This document shows positions 1-10,100 of a stretch of 22,955 nt of DNA, in pieces. A model generated the notes under the pieces. That model ran no database searches and was not told where the DNA came from. It worked only from the letters and a program-made list of their open reading frames with translations. Numbering within the stretch: the stretch's first letter is position 1; each line of letters begins with the position of its first letter. Both the position numbers and the translations under genes were made by a program. This stretch comes from Thecamonas trahens ATCC 50062. Lineage: Eukaryota > Apusozoa > Apusomonadida > Apusomonadidae. The DNA is taken from assembly GCF_000142905.1 (NCBI RefSeq), contig NW_013657668.1:132656-155610 (forward strand), in the 5' to 3' direction.

Positions 1-151
1 GTAACCTTTCCCCCCTTTCCCCCCCTACCCTAACCCTTCCCCCTTCCCCCCCCTACCCCCCCCTACCCCTACCCCCTACCCCCTACCCCCCACCCCCCCC
101 TCCCCCTCCCCCTCCCCCTCCCTCCCCTCCCCCCCCCCCCCACACACACAG
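1..151 (+). other. 3' part of a C/T-rich intron upstream of the aldolase exon
   Basis: This stretch is almost entirely C with scattered T and A, including a TACCCCC-type degenerate repeat at about 47-100 and a run of C before CACACACACAG. It ends in AG at 150-151, and the aldolase reading frame becomes homologous to the family immediately afterwards. I therefore read it as a long polypyrimidine tract plus acceptor site, with the intron's 5' end outside or at the edge of the window. The opposite strand carries many G-runs of four or more and could form G-quadruplexes. The single CCCTAACCC near position 28 resembles a telomere unit, but there is no regular telomeric array. Confidence 0.7.
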
Positions 152-1059
152 GATGGATCGAATCCGTCAAGGTCAACAAGCCGGCCATCATCCGCCGGGC
201 GCAGAGCCATGTCAAGCGGCGGTCTATCAAGAAGAAGGCCCAGCTGGCCTGGCTGCTCCGCGCGGTGGCCTGCACCGACATCACCACTCTGGCCGGTGAC
301 GACACCGACGAGAACGTCCGCCGTCTGTGCGCAAAGGCAAAGTCGCCCATCCGCCCTGACCTGCTCGCTGCCATCGGCATGGAGGGTCTGACCTGTGGTG
401 CGGTGTGCGTGTACCCCTCGCGCGTGCCTGCCGCCGCCGCCGCCCTCGAGGGCACCGGCGTCGAGCTGGCGGCCGTGGCCACTGGCTTCCCCTGCGGCCA
501 GACGCCCATGCACACCAATGTGCAGGAGATCGAGTACGCCGTGGCGTGCGGCGCGACCGAGATCGACATTGTCGTGGCTCGTGAGCTCATCATTGCCGGT
601 GAGTGGGCCGCCCTCTACGACCAGCTTGTCGAGTACAAGAAGGCCTGCGGCTCGGCCCACATGAAGTCGATCCTGGCCATCGGTCAGCTCCCCGACTACC
701 GCATGGTCTACAAGGCCTCGCTCATCGCCATGATGGCCGGATCTGACATGATCAAGACCTCCACCGGTACCGAGTCAATCAACGCCTCGCTCGAGGTCTC
801 GCTCGTTATGGTCCGCGCCATCCGCGACTACTACGAGCAGACCGGCTACATGGTCGGCTTCAAGCCTGCCGGCGGCATCCGCTCCGCCAAGACTGCTCTC
901 GGCTACCTCTCGCTTATGTACGAAGAGCTCGGCCACCGCTGGACCAAGCCTGACCTCTTCCGCATCGGCGCCTCCTCGCTCATCATCGACGTCGAGCGCC
1001 AGATTGAGCACGGCCTCACCGGTGCCTACGCCGCCAAGCACTACATGCCCATGTCGTAG
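152..1059 (+). CDS. DERA: Deoxyribose-phosphate aldolase (terminal exon, 5' partial)
   Basis: Class I aldolase that cleaves 2-deoxy-D-ribose 5-phosphate to acetaldehyde and glyceraldehyde 3-phosphate, the last step of deoxynucleoside salvage/catabolism in the cytosol. The first ATG in this frame is internal (265), but the frame is clearly homologous from position 152 (WIESVKVNKPAIIRRAQ, matching the WI.KV.VN.PA segment of animal DERA), so the start lies in an upstream exon. The exon begins after CAG at 149-151, in codon phase 1. Catalytic residues expected for the family are present: Asp in EIDIVV (codon 565), Lys in IKTSTG (codon 754), and Lys in GFKPAGGIR (codon 862). The C-terminus (RYAA/AYAAKHYMPMS style) matches the eukaryotic proteins in length and sequence. 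The stop TAG is at 1057-1059. The gene converges on the giant minus-strand gene, with 62 bases between the stops. The identity is very secure; only the 5' end is missing. Confidence 0.95.
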
Positions 1060-1121
1060 AGCCTGCTGCTCTCCACCGCTCCACTCGTCGCACTGTCCTC
1101 GCCTTCCCTTAAACTCTTTGT

Positions 1122-4100
1122 TTACGTCGAGCTCTCGCCTCTGCCTCTGCCTCTCCCTCGGCCGCCACTTCCGCGTCCGCGTCCTCGCCCGCGCAGACTC
1201 CACCGGCGTGTCGCGTCGCGTGCCCCATCTGGCTTGGCTAGAGGCGCGGGTTTGGCCAGCGGCTTGGGTTTGACCAGCGGTTTGGGCTTGGGAAGCGGCT
1301 TGCGCGGCATCGTCTTGGGCTTGGGCTTTTCCATCGAGGTCGGGGCAGGGGTCGGGGCCGGGGCCGGGGCCGGAGCCGTAGTCGTGGCTGAAGACGATGT
1401 CGATGCGCCCGGCTCAGCTGCTTGACCTTGTGCCTTGACAAGCGGCTTGGACTTGGGCAGCGGCTTGGGCAGCGGCTTGGGCAGCGGCTTGCGCCGGACC
1501 GGTGCCACCGCCGGTTCCGCCGACTGCGCCGACGGCTGCGCCGACGGCTGCGCCGCCGATGGCTGTGCCGTCGCCACCGTCGCCGACGGCTGCGCCGGCA
1601 CCACTGCCGGTGGCCGTGTCGGCGGCTGCGCAACCTCCTCTTCCGCTGACGGGCCCACATCTCCCGTCAATCCAGCCCGCCCTCCCAGCACGACCCGGTC
1701 CACAAACTCTCCCCATTCCATCCCGACCAGTGCCTTGAGCCCGTCGGCGATCGTGAGCCGCTCGCCGAACCCTCCGCCGGCTGCTGTCCGCACCACAAAG
1801 TGCCCGAGCTCGTTGACGACCCAAATCGAGCCCTCGGACCCTCCGGTACCTTCGTCATCCCACACGCACTCGGGCTCGCGCTGCGACGCCACAGTCATGA
1901 CCCGCGGGACTGTGCGGAGCGCCTCCACCGGCGGCGGCTGCGGGCTAGTCGTCGCCACCATCCCGAGCACCGCGTAGTGCTCTGGGTCGCGAGCCTCGCC
2001 GCGCCACACGTAAAGGTGCTCGTCGCCCACACGCTGCCGCCACACCTCGCGGAACCGCACCACAGGCGGGAAGAGGAGCGCCACAACAGCTTTGAGCGTC
2101 TTGGAGCCAGAGACCAGGGACGCCTTGACGTCCTTGACGAGCAGCCCGCCGCGCACCCCAAGTGCATCCTTCTTCGATGGCGCCCCAAAGTTGAGCGAGA
2201 CGTGGTGCCCGAGCGGGATCCGCGCACTCCGCCCGGACACCGCCATGTCGTCGTCGCCACGCCAGATCGAGACCAGCCGCCGTGCTCCGGTCCCCTTAGA
2301 GAGCCAAACTTGCCGGAAGCTGCTCACGCTTCGTGCGCTCACCCGGACATCATCGAACGCCGCACGCGGCACGAGGTCAGCCTCCAGCGCCTCGTCAGCC
2401 CCGTCGCCAAACCCAAGGTCCACAGGCTCAATCCGCGTTGCAAGCAGCTCGTCAAGCGTAAACGCGTTCGCCCACGCCGGACCGTCCTTTGCCGCAAACG
2501 TCTCCACAAACTCGGCAAAAGAGACCACGCCCGTCCCCTCCAAGTCCATTGTCGTCATCAGCGCACTCAGCTGGCTCATGTCGAGCTCAACGCCGAGCCA
2601 CACCAGCCCGCCCACAAGCTCGGCCTTGGTCAGCACAGAGTCGCCGTCCTGGTCAAAGACCCGAAACGCGTCAGAGACAAGGAGCCCGCGCGCACGCAGC
2701 GCACGCCGCACCGCAGACACACACGCACGGTGCACAAGAATGCGATACGCGTCGCGGAGGAAAAAGTACCGTCCCAGCGGCGTCGCCTCGCACGAGCCCT
2801 GCGCCCGTCGCTTGCACGATCGCACGCCCGTAAAGTACTCGCGCCGCAGCGACACAGCATTGTCCGCTGTCATCCGCAGCAGCATCAGCAGCTCGCGCTC
2901 CGAAAACTCCACCTGCGCGTCGAAGAGTTTGAGACACGCACGCGCAAGCTCAACCTGCTGCGACGCAACACCCTCTCCGCCACCGCCCACCACGAACCCA
3001 TGCGACGCGTCGAGCACGTGCCGCCCCACATGGAGCCGCACCCCGATCCGCGAGCCAGCCACAAGCGGCGAGCCGCGCCGCAGGTGTAGCAGCCCGCGCA
3101 CAGACTCGGCCTCCGCCAGCGAGAGCACAACAAAGTACCGGCCACTTTCCACCCTGTAGAACGCGTGCTTGGTCATCGCCCGCTCCACCGCAGCCGCAGA
3201 CACTCCGCCGAGCGCGCTCCGCATCACATCCAGCACCCCGACCTCGTCGACCTCGCACAACTCAGCAGGCGCGAGATCCACGTCGTTGGCGCGCAGAAAG
3301 TCTGCCAGCCCGTCGTCGAGCCCGCTGCTCGCAAACTCGCCGGCCTCACCCCAGAACAGCTGCAACGCAGACGCGAGATCTCCCAACTGCTCCTCGCTTA
3401 GCGCCACCGACCGCCCGCCGCCCGCATGCACCGCCGCCAGATCCGGCACCCATTCCATGACCACAATCACGTTCTTCACACGCCGGTACGACTTGAGCAG
3501 CGACCACTGCGGCCGGTACCAGTTGTTCGAGACCCACAGGTCGCGCGGCCAGGCAAACGCCGGCAGCTTGCCGTCCGGCGTCTTGATCGAAAACTCACTC
3601 GCGTGGTACGCAAACTTGGCCCGGCTCGGATCCTCGGCCAGCTTGCCCACCGGCCACGCCCGCACGCTCTCGTCCTGCCGCGAGTACTCGCGCTTGGCGG
3701 GCGCCATCGCAACAGCAATAGCCTCTTGCTCGATCTCCATCTCCTGCTCTTGCTCTTGCTCCTGCTCTTGCTCCTGCTCTTGCTCCTGCTGCTGCACCAT
3801 TTCGCCGCCAAAGCCGGCATCCATCTCGGCAGCCTCGACGTCGGCTGGTGCCTTGGCGCTACTCGCGCCCACAGACATTTCGTCCAGAATTTGCTGAGCA
3901 AGTCCCAGATCTTCCGGCCACTGCCCCAGAAACGCCGCGTGCTCTTCGAGTGCCTGCGCCGCCTTATCGCTTGGCCCAGACCCACTCGTCGAGCCCACAG
4001 CCTCGGATGCCGCCTCGGGCGCCACCAGTATGTTCGACACTCCAAAGTCGACCCGCTCGCGGAAAACGTTGACGCACCGCCGCAGTGCCTCGTACGCGAC

Positions 4101-7100
4101 TGTCCCTGCAGGCGCCGCCTCCCGCGCCATCCCCACAAGCTCGCGGTACGCTCGCTTCCGCCACACATTGGCCACGTTCTGCTCGCGAAGCAGCGCATAC
4201 TGCAGCTTCTCTGTCACCATCGAGTTGACAGAGAGCCATCCGGCCACCGCAGCCAGCGCTTCGCGCTTTTCGAGCTCTCCAAGCGGCTTGGCGCTCAGCC
4301 GCGGTACACGCTCCGCCGCGCTCAGCTCCTCTCGAACAAGCTCGGCTACCTCGGGAATGACATACAGCACCAGCGTCTGCCCGGCCCCGATCCCGCGCAT
4401 CCGGAACGCGCCCTGCGCATAGTCGCGGAACGTCATGTCCTTGCCCAGCGTCAGCACTGCTCGCCCTGTGTACGCCTGCTTGATGTCCATGCCCGTCGTG
4501 TGGACCTGGTCGTAGAACGAGAACCGCGCCTCTTTGGGCAGTCCGCACTGTTCCAGTCGCATCACCTTGCCCGAGCCCCGCATCACAATCATCTTACGAT
4601 CAAGCTCGTCGAGGAAGACCACGCCGCGGAACTTGGCTGCCAGTCCGGCCGCAAGCAGCGCTCGCGCAACCTCCTCGTTCGTTAGCCCTGTGATCAAGGC
4701 GCCAGTGTCAATGAGTGCACATGCCGGCGGCTCACTCTGCGCTACAGCACGGAGGATCGAGCTCGCACACCACCCGTTGTCAAGCATCTCCACGCTCACC
4801 ACGCTCGGCTCCGTCAGCACCGCAAGCATCTTGCCGTCGTCGCCCTCCTGGTAGCGGCACCGCCCAAACTCGCGCGGTAGCAGGTCCGACGGCGTGCCCG
4901 AAAACCCGAGTCGTGTCGCAAATAGCAGCGAGCCACCAAGCTCCTGCCCAGACGCCGTCAGTTTGAGCGGCTGGAACTCCATCGTCTTGGGGAACACATA
5001 CTGCGAGAGGTACCAGTACGCCGCATGCGGCGACTTGCCCAACACGTCATAGAGCACTTCCAACTGCTCTTCATCGCTCGGGTCCACAAGCGCCAGCGGC
5101 CAAAGATCCTGCCACTCCTCCACAACATCTTCGCCGTTCGCTCCGAGGCGTGCTCGCTCGGCTTCGACATCCGCCCGCCGATGGAGCCCGCGAATCGAGC
5201 CGCCGCGCGCAAGCACCCACGACGCGTACAGCGTCCGCGCCTGCGACCGCGTAAACACCGCGCCCGCATCCGCGTCCGGCAGTCGGCCCTTTAGCCCGAG
5301 CATGACCCGCGCAAAGTCGCTCGCCCGCAGGCCCTCGTGCCGGTACGCCAGAATCGAGAGCCCAATGACCACGTCCGGGTGCGAAAACTCCGACGCCTCC
5401 GACGGAACGTCTTTCCCACAAACGGCACTGCAAGCAGCGCACGCGACCGTGGCATGTGCGGGAACCGCTCCATCGCCCGCGCAAGGTCGTTCGCAGAGAG
5501 TAGGCCGTACTTGACCCGGTTGATCTTGCGAAGGACAAACGGCAGGAGTGAGACAAGCCACGTGTGGGTCAGGTTCAGCATCCGCACCTGGTTGTCCGAC
5601 AGCTGCGCCTCCACCGCCCGCCCTTGGCTCGCCCCTAGCGACGCCGGTCCTTCCACAAGGTACTGCTCCAGCACACGCGTCCCGATGACATGCACCTGCT
5701 TGTCCGCCAGCCACACCATCGCCCACCGCGCAAACAGCGGCAGCAGCCGTGCCGCATACCACTTGGGATCAAGCAGGACAAGGTGCGGCACAAGTTGCAG
5801 CGCCTTGGCCTCGTGTCCGGCCGCAAACGCAGCACGCAAGTCATCGAGCACCGTCACCGCAATCGACGACTCGTCCACCCGAGTCACCATGCCCTCGTGC
5901 GTCTTGTAGAACAGCGCGTCAAGGAGGTGCATCGGAATCGCCCACCGGTACCCATCATCCGTAAAGTCGAGCGGCTCCTTGACGCCCATCGGCCAATTGA
6001 GCTCGGACCGGAGCGGGTGCAGGAGGAGGTCGACTTCATCGAGGAGCAGCACGCCCTGGTGTAGCAGCGCAAGCACCTTGGTGCACACGTGTGCCTGCTC
6101 CCACAGCTGTGCCACAGCTGCAGCGTGCACCGACTCGATCCGCCCACGTGCAAGCCGCGCCTTCAGCCGTGCGTACATGTTCCGCTTCACCGCAGAGTCC
6201 TCCACCTTGCCACTCTCCAGCGCCTCGAGCTCGTGCATCAGCTCCACATACTTGATCGCAAACGACTTGATCGCCGTCGGCGTCGCAATCACCACGGCCC
6301 GCGAGTACTTGGCCTGGACAAGCTTGTCGTACAGCGCAAGTTCCACCCGCGAACCGCGGTCGTACGTAAAGGTGTATACAGGCTTGAGAATGAGCTGCGA
6401 GAACCGCTCCCGCATCACAGACCGCGAAAACTCCAGCAGCGCCCCAGGCACAACCTGCGTCACAAGCTGCTGCCCGTCAGCAAGGAGCAGCGAGAGCAGC
6501 GGCGCCACAACCGTCGTCTTGCCTGCACCCATGATCATTTGATGGCAGAGCGACGAATCGGATGCCACCGCACCCATAAACCGCGAGACAAGCTCGACTT
6601 GCGCCTTGCGGAGGAGAATGCCGGCCGAAAACTCAAAGACAAGGAACCGCGGATCGTACACAAGTCTCCAGCTCTGGCTGTCCTCGCGCACGTAGTGCCG
6701 CTCCGCAGCAAGCACAGATGCCAGCCCGCGCGCCTTGAGCACCAGCTCAACCTCCTCACTCTTCCCGGATTCGACAGTCGCAATGAGGTCGCCCGTCATC
6801 GACAGCGCTCGCGCAGCCTGCCCCACCCGGTTGACAATGAGGAGGACCGCGACTGTGAGCGACTCAATCGCCGCCCGCGACTCCTCGTCCACAAACGGAT
6901 TAAAGTCCTCTAGGTTGTCCATGCCACGCGGCGAGAGGAGCCATCCAACAAGTAGCTCGAACCAGACCTTGAGCCCCTGCCCGGCGTCCTGCAGCAGCTC
7001 AAACGCAAGCTCCTGCCGCGACGTCACCGACGCCACCTCATTGGCAGCAGCCACCACGCGCTTGATCGCCGCCTCGGCGGCCGCAATGTCGGCGTCGTGG

Positions 7101-10100
7101 AGCGCGAGCAACTTGGCCTGCAATGCCCGGAGCTCCAAACATGCCGCCCGAGCGGCGTCGGCAGACCCACTTGCCACCGCCTTGGCCGCAGACGGCAGCA
7201 GCGCGTTCAGCTCGTGGATCTCGGCGTTGTTTTGCGCTTGCGCGTAGTACGCTGCGTCATCATTCAGCCGATCCAAAATCGCGCTGGCAATCGGGGAAAC
7301 CGCCGCTGGATGTGAGCTGACGTCAAACGGCACCTTGCCAGCAATCGGCGCACTCACAGCTGGCACAGCCCGGACCAGACTCTCGAGCCCCAGCACGCTT
7401 AGCGGCGCAGAGGCAAACGCCTTGAGCCCGGCCTTGTCCAGCCCGACGTCTGTGTACGGCGACGCCAGCAGCTCGCGTTCGCCACACGATGTGTCGGTCG
7501 TCCGCGGCGCAGCCGCAGAGAGCTTGCGCAAGTCGGCAGGCGTCAGCGTCGCAAAGTGAATGATCATCGGCGGCGAGTACGACGCCGTCAGTGCCGGCGC
7601 CCGCATCCACACCGCTGTTCCGGCCTCAAACAGTGCCACCATATCCTTCGACACCGTCTCCACAAGCGTGAGACCTGCCGCGCCGCGCTTGAACAGCTTG
7701 CGCTTCTTCGAGTTGACCACGTCGAGGTACTTTGGTACCCGAGAGTTTGCAATCTCGGGGTTCACTACCAGCACTCGCAAGATTGACATGAACCGCGAGG
7801 CCGAAAACAGGTCGTCGCGTGGGAGACACCGGACAAGCAGCTCGCCCAGCACGTGGCACGAGTCGAGCGGATCGATCCGGATCGGAAGTGCGCCGGTGAG
7901 CAGCTCGTACAGGAACAGGAAGCCGAGCTTCGACGAAAGACGCAGCAGGCCTTCCTCCAGCACCACATTGAGGAACTCGAGCGCGTACACACCGTGCACC
8001 TCGCCCGGGCGCGTGTAGTTGACCAGTGCGCGGTTCGAGAGATTGAGCTTGGAGCTCGGCTCGAGCACGCTCGTGTCCATATGTGTGTCAAACGGCACCG
8101 TCTCTGGCATCGCAGGATACTTGACCGCAATCATCTGCCGCGGCGTCTCCGCGGGCTGGAGAACCGAGAGCACAAACGCCTTCCGGTTGGCAAGCAACAC
8201 GTCGACAGCCTCGCGTTCGGCCACAGTCATGCGCGCAAGCACCCGAGCGTCGCGCCGGGCCGCGAGGAACGCCTCATCCAGGCCGTGCTCTTCCAGCAGT
8301 TCGCGGAGCGCGTCGGCATCTTCTTCCTCCTCCTCACCGCCACTCCCGCCACCACCACTGCCCCGGCCCTGCAGTGCCTCCAGCAGCGAGTCAAAGTCAT
8401 CTGCGAAATCGCCCGCCACCTCGTCCGCCATCCGCATCTGCTCCTCGGCGTGCTCGATGAGAAGCAACTCTTCCTCGAGCGTCAGCCGCGCCGACGCCGA
8501 GACAAGGCCTTGGTTCGCCACGTAGGCCACAAGCTCCGACACCACGCCCCATGGCGCGGCCATGTCTTTGTGCGATGCCCGCGTCACCATGTGGATCTTC
8601 AGCCGCGCAGCATGGGCGTCGGGGTGGCAGTCGGCCTTGCACAGTCGCAGCAGCTCGAAAATCGCCGCCTCCTCCTCGCTTAGCGGCGTGTCCGTCACGC
8701 ATACGCCGGCCATTCGCACCACGGCTCCGTACTGCCGCGACAAGAACCGTAGGACAAGAAGGTAGAGCGACGACGCAAATGTCGGTGGAATGAGGTACGT
8801 TCGCGATGCGTGCACCCCGTACACGTAGTGCCGCGTCTCCACCGCGCTCGAGAGCCACCCTTCCGACTTGATTACCTTGACCATACCCGGGAACAGCGTC
8901 GTTGTCCCAACCGCCCCGTCGACTTCACCATCGTCGTCGCCGTCGTCCTCACCGTCAGCCTCTTCGCCGCGCCGCATCGGACGCGCCAGTGGCACCAAAA
9001 TCGACAGATCTTCGTTGGTGTTCTGCAGGAGGACCGCATGCGAGAGCCCGCACACAAGCTCGGCAAGTTGTGGCGTCCGCACGTTCGACACATACAGCCC
9101 GGCGTGCTCGTTGCAAAACAGGACCCGCTCGCCGTTTGCCACACCAGCGCGGAAGCTCAGCCCTAGCCGGGGAAGCTCAACGTGGTCGATAGAAAGGCCC
9201 TCACTCGACCGCGACCACGCCAGGACGTGCGAAAACGACTCCATCCGCACCAGCAGTTTGGCCAGCGCTGCATTGGGCGACGACTTGGGCGTCCGTAGCA
9301 AGTTGACGAGTGTCTCGGGCGTTGCCGAAAAGTCCGGCACGCTTCCGTTGACCACAACGCCGTCTTCACCGGCATCTTCGCCGCTCTGCGGCGCCGCCAC
9401 CATAGGGAAGCGCTGGACGAGCGCAGACGCCACGTTGAAGCACGACGGCCCGGTGTCGAGTCGGGCACCCTTGTCATGCCGGATAGTGACGCAGATGACG
9501 TAGTTGGCTGCTGCCGCCGCTCCTGGTGCCGGTCCATCGTCGCCGTCGCCGCTGTCTTCGATTTGCGACGTGTAGTGCGAGGAGAAGAACTGCGAGGCGA
9601 CCCGCGTCTTGCGCGGCGGCTTGGGGTAGCCGATCAGTGACTCGTCTTCGTTCTGCCAGTAAAGGTAGTGGTCGAGCAGCGCTTCCGGCAGCAAGCCCTT
9701 GAGAAGGCGACTGGGCACGAAAGTCTGCGTCCCGACCCGTGCATCGAGCGCCCGGGTCACCACCACCGACGCCCGCGGAGTAACCGGCTTGAGTGCGTCA
9801 CCACCAGACGGCGGCAGCGTTCCCAGGCAGAGATCAGGCGACGAGCTCCACACCAGCGTCCGGTAGTACCGCCGGCCATACTCGACCACATCGTACACAT
9901 GCACCACACTCGGGTACTTGTACACCACAACTTCCTTGAGCGTAGGCGGCGTGTAGTCTGGATCTGCAAACGGACTTGACCCGTCATCGTCATCGTCTGA
10001 GCCAAAGGCAATGTCTGACGAGCCCGAGCCCGAGCCCGAGCCTTCCCGAGTGTCGGTCATGGAGACCTCGTCAGTCTCGATCATCTCCCAGTCGTCGTCT

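Noticed and set aside
1-6. GTAACC at the window start as the intron donor
   Set aside because: No exon sequence is visible before it, so the match to GT cannot be tested and may be chance.
1-100. Telomeric array
   Set aside because: Only one CCCTAA unit is present. The remainder is irregular C-runs with TA, and a gene acceptor site follows directly.
1800-4685. Long plus-strand open frames (for example 1800-3089 and 3426-4685)
   Set aside because: Antisense shadows of the giant gene. They are Arg/His/Leu-rich, lack domains and follow from the third-position GC bias of the real frame.
5291-5410. Arg-rich C-terminal tail of the 0-frame reading of the giant gene as a real conserved protein end
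   Set aside because: The conserved family block continues in the -1 frame over the same bases, and the tail has the composition of an out-of-frame reading. It would be made only if slippage fails.
5380-5460. Small intron explaining the frame change in the giant gene
   Set aside because: The protein is contiguous with the family across the join; removing any GT-AG segment would delete conserved residues.
5418-5762. Independent start of a separate 1,546-aa gene at 5762
   Set aside because: The first 117 residues are Ala/Cys/Gly-rich out-of-frame sequence overlapping the conserved 0 frame. Homology begins exactly at 5411.
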